Origin: Gari tellinella
Lineage: Eukaryota; Mollusca; Bivalvia; Cardiida; Psammobiidae
Assembly (NCBI GenBank): GCA_922989275.2
Contig: OV277872.1
Location: forward strand, 31,971,619-32,035,618
Length of the DNA: 64,000 nt
Direction: 5' to 3'
Position 1 is the stretch's first letter; every line of letters starts with the position of its first letter. Position numbers and translations under genes: made by a program. Of this stretch, positions 34,765 to 46,106 are shown one piece after another. Below the pieces are notes generated by a model. The model worked only from the letters and a program-made list of their open reading frames with translations. It searched no databases and was not told the origin of the DNA.

Positions 34765-35202
34765 CAAATACATTTAAAATGTGTGCTTGTTGCGATCTCG
34801 CTCAGTCGAAAATACCCCTATTTCAAAGTAAAAACATGGATATGCTCAAACTAAAGAGAGTTCGAAGTATCAGTTTCGACGGTATAATAAGTTTCTTAAC
34901 AATGAACTTGTATTTTCACTACACGCACTGGTCAACTTGTTTTGAAGTGTCTTGAACCCCATTCACTGCTTAACAAACGTCTGCTGAAAATTTGTCGCCT
35001 TCTTGTATTTTTTATAAATTCCCAAGTTTGGAACTTTAACAGAAGAAACATCGATATGAGTGTCAATCACTTTTGACCCTGACCAGATGACGAGTCACTG
35101 GGCGCCTAACTAGGGTCCATGGGGATTGAAGAAATATTAGGACACTTGAAGAAGGTAGTAAAGGGGTCAAGATAGGCATCACAGTCAAAATTGACATTAC
35201 TT

Positions 35203-35435
35203 TCACATATCTGTTAAATGAGCTTTGTTCAAATGATTTTTAAGATGGTGTTTATGTGAGAATGATTTGTCACAGAGGCTACACTTGAAGGGCTTCTCGC
35301 CAGTATGCGATCGGAAATGACGTGTGAGGTGAGAACGAGACTGGAAGTATCGCTCACAAAACTGGCACATGTATCTTCGCACCACCGCCGTTTCGCCATG
35401 GCCTTCTGTCACTTGAAGGGTTACCGCACAGTCAC
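35203..35435 (-). CDS. Terminal exon with two C2H2 zinc fingers (ZF-1)
   Basis: Acceptor TTACATTTCAG at 35436; the exon starts with two bases completing a split codon (phase 1 intron) and ends at a stop (35203-35205). Fingers: CQFCERYFQSRSHLTRHFRS-H and CSLCDKSFSHKHHLKNHLNK-AH, joined by the canonical TGEKPF linker. The latter has H-x4-H spacing. Putative DNA-binding C-terminus of a zinc-finger transcription regulator. Length (233 nt) and phase are the same as the exon at 41491. No start codon belongs to it; it needs upstream exons not seen in the window. Confidence 0.85.
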
Positions 35436-35549
35436 CTGAAATGTAAAGAAGGATACAATGGTTATGGTATATATTTACCGTAAAATGATAAACTAATATA
35501 TTTACATTCGCCCTATTTAATTCCATTTCAGGGTACACATTATTCGTGG

Positions 35550-35799
35550 TACAGTGGAGAATCTGTTATTCTTTCCCGTTTAAACGCAAACGTACGCAAA
35601 CGCAAAGCACTAAAACGTAGAAAAGAACAACTTTTGGACAATTCTGATAATTCTTGTTTATCTTGGTGGCAAACAGTTTGGAGCCTGATCCGACGCCGGG
35701 TTACCCGGCGTCTGATCTGGCTCCAAACTGTTTGTACTGCAAATAATAGTTTTAGCGTAAACGCGTTTATTGGGAAAGAATAACAGATTCTCCACTGTA
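35550..35799. mobile_element. Family-A MITE, full length (250 bp), upstream of ZF-1
   Basis: Intact; lies ~115 bp upstream (minus sense) of the ZF-1 acceptor, inside the presumed intron. Confidence 0.93.
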
Positions 35800-35894
35800 A
35801 TCTCTAAGATGGATTAAACATACATGCATACTAATAAAATGTTCATTGAATATTAGAAAATTACAGTAACTATTATGTAAATATAAGAACTGAA

Positions 35895-36022
35895 CTGAAT
35901 TATTTCGACGTTCAAGCGAAATAAACGACAGAAAATGATCGCCTAGCGCAATTCATGGACTTTGCCGATCATTTTCTGTCGTTTATTTCGCTTAAACGCC
36001 GAAAATAACCCAGTTCATTTCT
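35895..36022. repeat. ~128-bp hairpin
   Basis: GAACTGAATTATTTCGACGT pairs with GCCGAAAATAACCCAGTTC; AAATAAACGACAGAAAATGA pairs exactly with its inverse around a CGCCTAGCGCAATTCATGG loop. Confidence 0.78.
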
Positions 36023-36109
36023 TAAAATTAATTATGCTGCATTCAGGAACGGTACGAAATGGTACAAAAGTCTGTTTCCTGTAAACAACTGTAAACTTTC
36101 TAAACTTCT

Positions 36110-36345
36110 TGGACCCGTCTTGCGAAACGTCGTACGACAAATATTGTCGTAACTCAGATTCTAAAATTCTCAATTATTATTTATCTCTCTTTCTAATCCT
36201 GTCTTGTTGCATCTCGTTGTGGTCATCTTGAAAAGAAAATTCGAAAGAGATGTCACAATACAAGATTAGATGGAGAAATCAGAAATTATACATGTATATA
36301 TTTTAAAGTTTTGACTTACGACCATTTTTGTCGTACGACGTTTGG
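36110..36345. mobile_element. Family-J hairpin MITE
   Basis: Outer arms AACGTCGTACGACAAATATT and TTTTGTCGTACGACGTTT; inner palindrome CCTGTCTTGTTGCATCTCGT with its inverse. Confidence 0.75.
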
Positions 36346-36470
36346 TATAAAATCAAAAAATCAAAAAGGGGAGATTATTGATTGTGTACAAAGATAGAAT
36401 TACGTTTATTGAACACTAAACATCTTCATGTGATTCGCAATCAGTGTACAATGTTTCAATGAGATATCTG

Positions 36471-36718
36471 CAGGGCTGCCATTTCTCCGGCATTTTCCGA
36501 AATATTCGGCTTTTTATTCCAACAGATGGAAACTTAAAACAGGCTGAAAGTAAAGCAGAATGCGCGCATTCTGCTTTACTTTCAACCTGATTTAAGCATC
36601 ACGTGTCTAAAAACTAGAAACAGACTATGGGTTAAAGGTATAATCAGGAAAACCGAGCTTGAAAAATTAAAAAAAATTGAAATCTTAGGATTTCTTTTAT
36701 CAACGTATGGCAGGCCTG
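36471..36718. mobile_element. Family-H MITE (248 bp), 6-bp duplication TATCTG
   Basis: CAGGGCTGCCATTTCTCC start, ATGGCAGGCCTG end; flanks TATCTG at 36465-36470 and 36719-36724. Class-2 hairpin with shortened apex (AATGCGCGCATT). Confidence 0.87.
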
Positions 36719-37959
36719 TATCTGTCACCAGGTTGACGATATCATCCAAAAAAGTATGATACTTTTAGAGAAAAGGGAAGATAACTCCATATTGGGAGGT
36801 GGCAGAGTTATGGTTCTTGTGTACTGCACTTCCTATTGTTATACTGCTTTGCTCTTTGAAATGTCATTGGGTTATCTTGAATCATGAAATAGTTATGTTT
36901 CAGCCAATATTGTAATGCAGGAACATCAAAGTGAATGGGAGATAATTTTATTTTTAATAAATGTAGAGTTAAAGTTCTTGCGCACTGCACATCCTTATCT
37001 CATCTTCTATCAGCATGAAGAGTCATTGAGCCGCACATCATTTTTGCTGAAGATAGCTCCCGGACTAAACTTACGGTGTAAGGTTCATGGTCCGGACAAA
37101 AAAGTGGAGGGCGGACGGACGGAATTACGGAAGGACGAACATTCTTACGGGAGGATACTTATGTGGCTATTTTCTATTGTTTTCTTTTACGTGGCTAGCC
37201 GCACAAGCAATAATTTATATTTGCTCTAACTTGGAAAACAAATGATCTGGAGGCTACCTGTGTCCCACAACTGGCCAGGTTAATGTCACAAGAAACGGCC
37301 AGGTGAATGTCACAAGCGACGGTCAGGTTAATGTTTTTCAATTATGGGGCTAAGAAATTTAGTCACACCCTCCCGTAAGAACGGAATTACGGAAAGACGG
37401 GAGGACGGAAATATGGCGGCAACTATATGCTCCCCTTAATGGGGAGCATAAATACACCGGTCAATTAAAACATAACAAGCCCATTCATGTAGAAACTTTA
37501 TTGTCATTTTTTTTCTTTCAAAACTATACAGATACAAATAAACACTGAATGCAAAACTATAGTACAATGGGGGGGGGGGGGCATGTGACGACATTGTTCT
37601 TTTGGTTTAGCCCTTTTATACCTGGATCATATGGATATTGCGATGAACTCTCTGTATGTTTTTGCCGAAAGCTTTCATTATAGATATGCAAGAGTGACCA
37701 AAGGCCACTGCGATGTTTTTCCATATACATGTAGCAGAACATTTCATATGCAACATATAAACAGTGCAGACCCTGATCAGACGCTGCGTGAGGCGCCTTA
37801 TCAGGGTCTATATTGTTTGGCAATGTTCCCTTTAATGGACACTAGGCTAAAATGGATTAAACGAAACTAAACGTAACTGTTTATTTGAAAATGTAAGCGA
37901 TTGATTAACATTTGAATGGCAAACATTTTGGAGTCTGGTCAGTCAGACGGATAACTGAG

Positions 37960-38095
37960 TGTCAACAGTTTGGGGCCTGATCAGACGCCGGGTTACCCGG
38001 CGTCTGATCTGGCTGCAAACTGTTCGCAAAGGAAATCATTTTAGCACAAACGCGTTTTGGGGGAAAGAATAACGTCATTATCCCTGTAGAAGACA
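37960..38095. mobile_element. Family-A MITE, left-truncated
   Basis: Class-1 hairpin intact, right arm present, ending TATCCCTGTA. The left arm is missing, replaced by a second decayed hairpin remnant. Confidence 0.7.
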
Positions 38096-38113
38096 TTGTT
38101 AAGTAACAGCTGA

Positions 38114-38363
38114 TACAGTGGAGAAAACGTTATTCTTTCCCAATAAACGCGTTTACGCTTAAACTATTATTTGCAGTGCAAACAATTTGGAGCCAGATCA
38201 GACGCCGGGTAACCCGGCGTCTGATCAGGCTCCAAACTGTTTGCCACCAAGATAAACATGATTTATCAGAATTGTCCAAAAGTTGTACTTTTCTACGTTT
38301 TAGTGCTTTGTGTTTGCGTACGTTTGCGTTTAAACGGGAAAGAATAACAGATTCTCCACTGTA
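38114..38363. mobile_element. Family-A MITE, full length (250 bp)
   Basis: Left end carries the GAGAAAACG variant and right end the GAGAATCTG variant, so the two ends come from different subfamilies. Confidence 0.92.
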
Positions 38364-38429
38364 TAAGGGGACTGAGCCAAATTCAAACACGACCTTGCTA
38401 CAAATAAGAGAATAAGGTCATGGTATTGT

Positions 38430-38446
38430 ATATATATATATATATA
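38430..38446. repeat. (TA)n microsatellite
   Basis: TATATATATATATATA within otherwise unremarkable sequence. Confidence 0.8.
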
Positions 38447-38699
38447 GAATTCATTTGAAGTCCTGTTGCCACTTCGTCAAATAGCCATAACCCATTGCCC
38501 CATCAATATGCCATTTACGCCTTTAATTTCTTCCAACACTGAAGACAATAGTTCCTCTTCACATAGTCATGAATTTATACCATAACTTAAAAGAAATATT
38601 CTTTATATTCTAGCAAATGGTAGCTTAATACAGTCTGAAAGTGGTCACCAGTTTTCAAAAGAAGAAATAAGTTATGGGATAATGCATGAGATATCTTCA

Positions 38700-39600
38700 A
38701 TTTGAATTTAGCGAACCAAAGCCTCGATATCTTACATTTGTTCACGTATTCAAAATATCATACTTTAAAGCATAGGGGAAGTGCGAAGAATTAGCTCTTC
38801 CATTTAATACCATATTAAGGTACTTCGCATATGCGCGTAGTTTCCATACGATTGTTATGAAAATTGTCATGAAGAATGATAATAGCCTAAGAAACAATGT
38901 GTGTAAATATAGGCAAAATTTATCGTGTGGTTTGTCTTTAAGGTCTTTTTTCTGACAAAAACCTAGACTTTTGATGATTTTATTTTTCTTAAAAATGAAA
39001 AGAGCTAATGACTATAATTCTCGCCCAACAAGTAGTCCACAACATTCATTACAAGAAAAGCTAAAAACATTTTGAATAAAGGTGTTCAGAAAGATGTTAT
39101 CAGCTATTTAAATTTTGCAAAATGCTAAAAAATTGAATTCCAAAAAACTGACTCATTCAATGTGTATTTGTTTTCATGTTATTCAAATATATGGTTGATG
39201 AACTAGTCAGTCTGAAAAAATTAGAAAATATTACAGTCAGGATTTGTTGTAATAACATATTTTCTTATTAAAATGTGGGATATTTGTTGTTTAGATACAG
39301 TTACCTACCTTAGAATTAAAACTTCGTCATTAAAATGCATTATTATTTATTCATGGACTTGCATACAAGGTTTATTATATTGTTTGAACATAATTATAAT
39401 GGGCAATATCGATCTTGAAAAGGTTAGCGTATTGATAAGCTTCAAGGTGTGGCTTTATAGTTCGATCAAATCGTTTACATGTTTACCGATTTAATTGACT
39501 TGTAAGTCATTAAACTAAAACGTACAGGTAAGTGGACATATACTTGGACCGTAAACATCACTAGTACTAATCAACGAAGGCTAAACATAACATGTCTCTT
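38700..39600. other. No feature recognised
   Basis: AT-rich, without hairpins or family ends. One 73-codon open frame (39273-39494) has no recognisable domain. Confidence 0.4.
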
Positions 39601-39653
39601 GATTACTGCGTTATGGATTGACAAGTCAATAAATCGTACACTAAAAAAAATAT

Positions 39654-39745
39654 TTGGATCGGATGGGTCTCGAACCTATGACCTTTTGGTTGCTAGTCAA
39701 CCACTATAGTCAACCACTATACTAACTGCGCTATGAAGGATTATA
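39654..39745 (-). pseudogene. tRNA-like sequence with internal 14-nt duplication and T-run terminator
   Basis: Minus strand: A-box-like TTAGTATAGTGG, B-box GGTTCGAGACC, then eight Ts (plus-strand A-run at 39643-39650) within ~10 nt, as for a Pol III gene. A 14-nt segment (ACTATAGTGGTTG-like) is duplicated between the D and anticodon regions, and the anticodon loop lacks the usual T33. It could be a tRNA pseudogene or a SINE head; an intact tRNA is unlikely. Confidence 0.55.
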
Positions 39746-40079
39746 CTAATTTATATCAACATTTCCTTTATAACACGTACGAAAAAAGTCTGTGTCATCC
39801 AGACGCATATCCGCTCGCCCGCAATACCGACTTCCGGTAGCGAAAGGCCTGAAGCGTTAAAGAATAACTATTTTGAAACAAATGTACTTTTATTTTCAAA
39901 CTGGCAAAAACCACTTACTAAACGATTTTTTTGTAAAATGTATGGCACAGCATGTACTTTATACTTATTTGTAATAAGCTACAGGTTATGCTTTCCAAAT
40001 ACCTAAGCTTTCAGCATTCAGATTTAGACAAGCAGATATCTTATTATTTTTACCCCAAAAAATGTTTTCTTTAGTTCCA

Positions 40080-40982
40080 GTGACCTAAATATATCAAAGC
40101 TCTGGCTATATAACTTGTTAGAGAGGATAATGTTTCAAGACTTCATTAAATAACTGTGACCCCAAGGAGGGATCCAGTTATGACCCAAGTGGCATACATT
40201 CTACTTTGGACAAACTTCATATTGGACCTGTAGATGCTGCTTTCTGCCAAATGTCTAAGCTCAGGGTATTGTGGTTTCAGACCAGAAGTGTTTTAAATAA
40301 CAAAAATATAGTTTGGCTCCCATTACCTAGATATTCAACAGACCAAAGCCAGTTCATCTAAACTCAAGGTTCAGACCTTTTTTATGTTTTCATTGAAAAT
40401 AATTTTACAGCTTCTGTGACCTAGATATGCAATGGACTGGAACTATTTGAACAACCCTTAAAGAAGGTCATATAATGATTCTTCCTGCCAAGTTTGGTAA
40501 AGCTCCAACCAGAAGTTATTGAGATGTCGTTTGTAAGGAATTATTGACGACGGACGGACGAGCGGTTTAAGACAAGGCGTTTTTATTTAAACTTTTCATT
40601 GAAAACAATCTATTTTAGCTCAGGACTATGAACTAAATATTCATGTATGCAACAGGTCGGAGTCATTTCATCATTTGATATGTGTTAATGACAACTAGAT
40701 GTGTCACCATGCCAAAAGTCAAAGCTCCGGCCATATTATTTTCAGAGAAGAAGATTTCAAGATATGCAATGGACCGGAACTACATGTACTTGAACAACTT
40801 TGAAAGAGGACCATAATAAGGGTCATGCTTGCCTAGGTTGGTAAAAGTCCATCCAGTAGTTTATGAAAAGATTTCGTTTAAAGAAATTGTTGATGAACGA
40901 ACGGACGACGACGAACATAGAACATAGAAAATGGGACCATCAAAATAGCTCAACTTGGAACTTTGTGCCAGGTGAGCTAACA
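40080..40982. repeat. Dispersed GCTCACCTGAG repeat, start lost
   Basis: Internal phrases (AAATATCTAAGCTCNGG, GACGGACGG) and a decayed 3' end (GCCAGGTGAGCTAA) match the 33.5-kb copy. Confidence 0.7.
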
Positions 40983-41109
40983 TAAGATAGACTAAATGGG
41001 AAACTAGATTGTTAATTTGAACTGTAAAAATCATTAACATTTACTAAATAACATCGATTTTCTATCGAAGTCTTATTTTGATTCTGAACAACAACACTCT
41101 GAACAAAAC

Positions 41110-41481
41110 TACAGTGTTCCCTCACTACAACGGCCCTCCCTACAACGACTCCCTCCTTACAACGACCCTTTCCGCAGTTCCCTAAACGAAACAATTGTGT
41201 CTAACGCTTTTACTGCTGCAATATCGTTTGATTTAAATTGTCGTCTGCTGTTTTTCTCAAATTTAAATATAACTGGAGATTTTGATAGAACAAATATAAT
41301 GAGGAGTGACATACAGCTTGAATCCAGATCAGACGCCGCGTTACGCGGCGTCTGGTCTTGATTCAAGCTGTTTGCAAATGTAAGCCAAGTCTTAATTTTC
41401 CCTCTTTATAACGACTCCCTCCGAACAACGCGCACAATCTACGTCTCCCATAGGGTGACATTGTAGAGAGGGAGCACTGTA
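41110..41481. mobile_element. Family-E MITE (372 bp), class-1 hairpin, just after ZF-2
   Basis: Type copy: ends TACAGTGTTCCCTCACTACA and, inverted, TACAGTGCTCCCTCTCTACA. Hairpin ACAGCTTGAATCCAGATCAG with GACGCCGCGTTACGCGGCGT apex. The element starts 10 bp downstream of the ZF-2 stop. Confidence 0.88.
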
Positions 41482-41490
41482 ATATAGTGG

Positions 41491-41723
41491 CTATAATTGT
41501 TCTGGATGGTATCTGCTAGTGTGTTTCTGCAGTTGGTGTTTATATGTGAAGGAATGGTCACAGACAGGACAGCGGAAAGGCCTCTGGCCAGTGTGTGTTC
41601 GTTCATGACGGGCAACGTGGGCCGGAGACTGGAACATTCGGCCACAGAACCGGCAATGGTGGGTTCGAACTGCCAGCATCTGACCTCTGGGTCCCTTTAC
41701 CTCAATGGTCTTAACCGAGGAAT
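41491..41723 (-). CDS. Terminal exon with two C2H2 zinc fingers (ZF-2)
   Basis: Acceptor TTCTCTTTCAG at 41724; phase 1 entry (AT then TCC TCG). It reads SSVKTIEVKGPRGQMLAVRT, then CRFCGRMFQSPAHVARHERT-H, linker TGQRPF and CPVCDHSFTYKHQLQKHTSR-YH, ending PEQL-stop. It resembles ZF-1 in length, phase, finger spacing (second finger H-x4-H) and the S-x-KH-L-KH pattern, so the two probably arose by exon duplication. A family-E MITE begins about 10 bp after the stop and would fall in its 3'UTR. Confidence 0.85.
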
Positions 41724-41845
41724 CTGAAAGAGAAAAATAAATTTGGTGAAATTGGAGAAATTAATTTAATATATCTACATGAACTAATACATGTAGTACA
41801 TTAGCGACGCATACATACGACCGTATGCACCATTTACAAGGAGTG

Positions 41846-42094
41846 TACAGTGGAGAAAACGTTTATTATTACCCAATAAACGCGTTTACGCTAAAACTAT
41901 TGTATATAAATTGCAAACAGGTTGGAGCCAGATCAGACGCCGGGTGAGCCGGCGTCTGAGTAGGCTCCAAATTGTTTGGATAAAAATTAATCCTTATAAA
42001 TTTCAAATACTTATAATTTTCTATATTTTAGTGCATTGTGTTTGCGTTTCGTATGCGATTAAATGGAGAAAAAAAATACGTCTTTTCCATTCTA
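41846..42094. mobile_element. Family-A MITE, diverged
   Basis: Start TACAGTGGAGAAAACG, hairpin with several mismatches, decayed right end (TTTTCCATTCTA). An old copy. Confidence 0.75.
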
Positions 42095-42255
42095 CCTTCC
42101 TGGAAACTAGAATTGTCGACAAGATGTTTCAGTGAAAAATCAGTTAAATATTTAGTCTTGCAACTAGGCTTGCCTTCAGTGCTTAAGACAGACGTCTACT
42201 TAAAGCACATTGAAAGTAAATCAAAATATTCTATAAGCGCTTTCTCAGACCTCAT

Positions 42256-42505
42256 TACAGTGGAGAATCTGTTATTCTTTCCCAATAAACGCGTTTACGT
42301 TTAAACTATTAATTGCAGTGCAAACAGTTTGGAGCCAGATCAGACGCCGGGTAACCCGGCGTCTGATCAGGCTCCAAACTGTTTGCCACCAAGATAAACA
42401 TGAAATATCAGAATTGACCAAAAGTTGTTCTTTTCTACGTTTTAGCGCTTTGCGTTTGCGTACGTTTGCGTTTAAACGGGAAAGAATAACAGATTCTCCA
42501 CTGTA
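42256..42505. mobile_element. Family-A MITE, full length (250 bp)
   Basis: Intact ends and hairpin, 160 bp from the older copy at 41846. Confidence 0.92.
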
Positions 42506-42713
42506 CATTTGTAGTGATTTAAGCTACAACATGTCTCGAAAGACGGGTCCCAGATGAGGGGTAGGACGTGTATTTCTAAATCTAAAATCCTTATGGTGTC
42601 ACACCTGTACGGAAGTGCTTCCGGGTCGTAGGGTGCCTAAATAGTTCCTAATTTATATAGTGAAAAATTGATGTGTGTGTGTTCATGGTCATATTTTTTA
42701 TTGAAAATGCTGA

Positions 42714-43094
42714 TTAACTGCAGATGCATTTGTTTTTGAGCTGAAATAGTGATGTTGTTGATAAATCAAAGGTGTTTCTGGGTTCTATTTGGGAACTAAT
42801 TTGTGAGAACATGTGGTCAGAGATGCGAGTGTGGTGCGGCGGGTCATCAACTTTCATTTTGTAAATATTGACGGTGACCTTAGAAATGTGAAATTTGTGG
42901 AAAAGTTGAACCTTAATGGTATCTTTTTCTTTTGTTAATTCTGGTGCCATGTTATTGCTTTCCATGGAAACAGGGTCGTTATATTGACCGGTAGGTCCTG
43001 GAACTGGACAGAGACAGGAGAATGTTGCCAATTTACTATAGAGTTCTATGGAGGAAGAAGAAGGGCTTTTGTACAGGAGTGACACCTTATGCAT
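42714..43094 (-). other. 126-codon open frame, unrecognised
   Basis: The longest open frame in the window not explained by a MITE. It begins MHKVSLLYKSPSSSSIELYS and has no domain I recognise. It lies next to a LINE tail and repeat-like sequence, with no clear splice or promoter context. It could be a retroelement fragment or chance. Confidence 0.2.
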
Positions 43095-43185
43095 TTTAAA
43101 CTATTCCAAGGAGTAGTCACACAATAGGGTTTGGTACAGTCACACATGTTCATTTTGTAAATCCGCCAAATGCTTATACAACGCT

Positions 43186-43296
43186 TGCGATAAGTTTGAG
43201 ACCATTCTTAAACTTTTGATTGGTCAGATTTTCACTTTCTGTTAAATCTGACCAATCAATGTCTTAAAAAGATCTCAAACTTATCTCATAGTTTTT
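43186..43296. repeat. ~110-bp hairpin
   Basis: GATAAGTTTGAGACCATTCT pairs with AGATCTCAAACTTATC; TGATTGGTCAGATTT pairs with AAATCTGACCAATCA. Confidence 0.72.
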
Positions 43297-43339
43297 TAAG
43301 CATACATCCTATTGTTTTACTCCTTCTTCAGGACTTGGA

Positions 43340-43620
43340 GAGACGTAAAATTCACACAAACACACACACACTTATTCACTCTTTTTTAACTCGTAAAAGT
43401 CTTTAGCCGGTCGGTTCATTGCAGATTGATGGGAGTAATGTGGTTGCCATTTTGGGGCTGTCTTCTGTATGTTTATTCATGTTTTATTTCAGATCTAATT
43501 ATCAGATCTAATTATAGTTATTTTGTCTTTTCTCGATTGGTAGGTACATTTATGTTATTTCATGTAAAGCGCTTTTGAACGCACAACCCCTGTGTGAAAA
43601 GAGCGCTATATAAATCTGGT

Positions 43621-43648
<28 letters not shown>
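43340..43648 (+). mobile_element. 3' end of a non-LTR retrotransposon with (TAA)n tail
   Basis: The sequence GTAAAGCGCTTTTGAACGC then AGAGCGCTATATAAATCTGG, followed by (ATA/TAA) repeats (43621-43648), is the usual 3' tail architecture of CR1/L2/RTE-like elements in invertebrates. No reverse-transcriptase coding sequence is present. Confidence 0.65.
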
Positions 43649-43651
<3 letters not shown>

Positions 43652-43744
43652 GTCGTAGGTGGTAATTGTAGACAAATAACTCTAGACATTATAAAATATG
43701 ACGAAACTTTTATGTTGACAAAAAGTCAAAGACTTCTTTTTATA

Positions 43745-43927
43745 TACAGTCGAAACTCGATAATTCGTACTCGCGTTAGTTCGAACATACCCATATTTCA
43801 AAGTTAAAACGTGGCTGGGCCACTTTTTAACTTTGAAATACGGGTTTGTTCGATTTAAGCGAGATAGACATATCGTCTAATGGTACGATAGATTTAAGCG
43901 AGCTCGAAGTATCGAGTTTCGAATGTA
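43745..43927. mobile_element. Family-G MITE (183 bp)
   Basis: TACAGTCGAAACTCGATAAT start, TATCGAGTTTCGAATGTA end, central AAAACGTGGCTGGGCCACTT palindrome. Confidence 0.82.
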
Positions 43928-44007
43928 TAGCCTTTTCTCTCACACACATTTCTTGTTACTCGTTTATGCTAAAACTATTGTCCAATACATATTTCGTAGA
44001 ACCGGTT

Positions 44008-44145
44008 TTAACCCTTTCACTCTCAATGACGTCATAAAGTACATTGAAAAACAGTTTTGATCCTAATTAGACGCCGCGTTACGCGGCGTCTAATCAGGAT
44101 TTAAACTGTTTGACATTCGTTTTGAAATTTAAGTCTTAATTATTT
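44008..44145. mobile_element. Family-B MITE, left part with intact hairpin
   Basis: TTAACCCTTTCACTCTCAAT start, hairpin AAACAGTTTTGATCCTAATT with GACGCCGCGTTACGCGGCGT apex. The right part is lost at an (AGT)n tract (44147-44171). Confidence 0.78.
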
Positions 44146-44169
44146 TAGTAGTAGTAGTAGTAGTAGTAG

Positions 44170-44514
44170 TACAGGGTTCCCTTATTACAACGGCCCTCCG
44201 AACAACAATTCCCTCCTTTCTACAACGTTTGTCGCTGTTTACGAAATAAGATAATTCTTATGTCTAACACTTTCACTTCTGCAATATCGTGCTTAAAACT
44301 GTCGTCTGCGTTTTTTCTTAGTTACGTATTGGACATTTTGACAGAAGAAAGACAATCAGTTTGAACCCAGATCAGACGCCGCGATACGCGGTTTCAAACT
44401 GATTGCAAATGTACTCTAAGGGTATTAACTGTCTCTCCCTATGACAACTCCCTCCAAACAACACAAACAACCTTCGTCTGCCATTGGGTGTCGTTGTAGA
44501 GAGGAAGCACTGTC
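44170..44514. mobile_element. Family-E MITE, part of the hairpin lost
   Basis: TACAGGGTTCCCTTATTACA start, GTAGAGAGGAAGCACTGT end. The first arm has GAACCCAGATCAGACGCCGC, but the second arm is shortened (GATACGCGGTTTCAAACTG). Confidence 0.78.
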
Positions 44515-44694
44515 TATTCTTGCTTTTCAGGGGTGCTATATAACCTTGTTGTTACTATAAATAGCCGCGGCAAACCTTGTTTGGCACTGTATCTCTCCGC
44601 GCTATTGGGATAAAAACACGGAAAATACACTTAATCTTAACATTTTCTTCTGTTTTGACAAGGACGCGGTAGAAGCATCAAACTATCATTTCTA

Positions 44695-44880
44695 TTAACC
44701 CTAATCATGCTAATCGCGACTTGGCAAGATTTTGCAAACAGTTTGGATCCAGATTAGTCGCCGCTTAACGCGGCGTCTAATCTGGATCCAAACTGTTTGG
44801 TACTCATTTTCATATTTTCTTCAATTTGAATAGCTTAAATTACGACTTTGGTGTTTTTCACAGACGACACGTCGGAGAAC
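44695..44880. mobile_element. Family-B MITE with class-1 hairpin
   Basis: TTAACCCTAATCATGCTAAT start, hairpin CAAACAGTTTGGATCCAGAT with GTCGCCGCTTAACGCGGCGT apex. The right end merges with the satellite boundary. Confidence 0.75.
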
Positions 44881-45640
44881 AGCAAAGCTCGCCTAATTCA
44901 ACCTTTCTTAAATAGGTAACTATCAATAGAAAAGTGTATCAGTACATTGATATTCAAGCCACAGGGATCCTCCATTCCAAATATCAGCTTACTAATGCAA
45001 ATACTTCATGTAGTATAAGTGCATTCCAACACTTACTCTATAACTAACTTTGAAAGTTCAGTCCAAAAACTCTAAGTCAACAAAAGGTAAAATTTTGACT
45101 AAATTTTAACTTTTTTGTAAATTTTAACTACGCAACATCAATGTTCAACCCACAGGGCACCTCCATTCCAAATATCAGCTTCCTAATACACATATTTCAT
45201 GTAGTATTAGTGCATTACAACACTTAACCCAAAACTTTAACCATGAGAAATCAGCCGAAAAACCTAAGTCCACAAAAGGTAAAATTTTGACTAAATTTTA
45301 ACTTTTTTGTAAATTTTAACTACGCAACATCAATGTTCAACCCACAGGGCACCTCCATTCCAAATATCAGCTTCCTAATACAAATATTTCATGTAGTATT
45401 AGTGCATTACAACACTTAAACCAAAACTTTAACCATGAGAAATCAGCCGAAAAACCTAAGTCAACAAAAGGTGAAATTTTGACTAAATTTTAACTTTTTT
45501 TAATTGTTACTACACAACATCAATGTTCAAACCACAGGGCACCTCCATTCCAAATATCAGCTTCCTAATGCAAATATTTCATGTAGTATTAGTGCATTAC
45601 AACACTTACCCCAAAACTTTAACCATGAAAAACCAACGCC
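44869..45640. repeat. Same ~190-bp satellite, opposite orientation, 4 units
   Basis: Bounded by TCGGAGAACAGCAAAGCTCG (44871-44890), the inverse of the end of the 31.8-kb array. Units with TTTAACCATGAGAAATCAGC occur at ~192-bp spacing and are more alike than those of the first array. Confidence 0.85.
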
Positions 45641-45780
45641 GACGACGGGGTGATTCCATAAGGGCATCAAAGGGCGCTTGTATAAGTGCGGAATGTTTAA
45701 GCAGCACATCGGTTGATAAAGAAAAATAATTTCGTCTTAATCTTCTAAAATATTTATTTACATTCATAATGATTAAATCA

Positions 45781-46001
45781 TACAGTGAAAAAGAGGTTAT
45801 TATTCCCCAATATACGTAGATCTATTTATGCTAAAACACCTATGTCTACTGCCAACAGTTTGGAACCAGACCAGACGCGAGCAACTGAGACAATGATAAG
45901 GTTCAAAACTGTTTGCTATTCATAGTAAAATAAATCGTTAGAAATTTCAAAAAATGTAATTGCGATTCAAAACTGGAATGACTAACGTGTTCTCCACTGT
46001 A
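45781..46001. mobile_element. Family-A MITE, very diverged
   Basis: Ends TACAGTGAAAAAG and TTCTCCACTGTA retained. The hairpin is reduced to GGAACCAGACCAGACGC with a poor partner arm. Confidence 0.7.
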
Positions 46002-46106
46002 GTATTTGTTAAGTCATAATTGTACAGATCTACATGGAATAGAACATTTTGATGTAAAACAATAAATAAAAAAAGAAATTCTTTAAACCATTTGTGCCTA
46101 ACGTCC

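Noticed and set aside
39654..39745. Intact tRNA gene
   Set aside because: The internal 14-nt duplication and abnormal anticodon loop argue against a functional tRNA.
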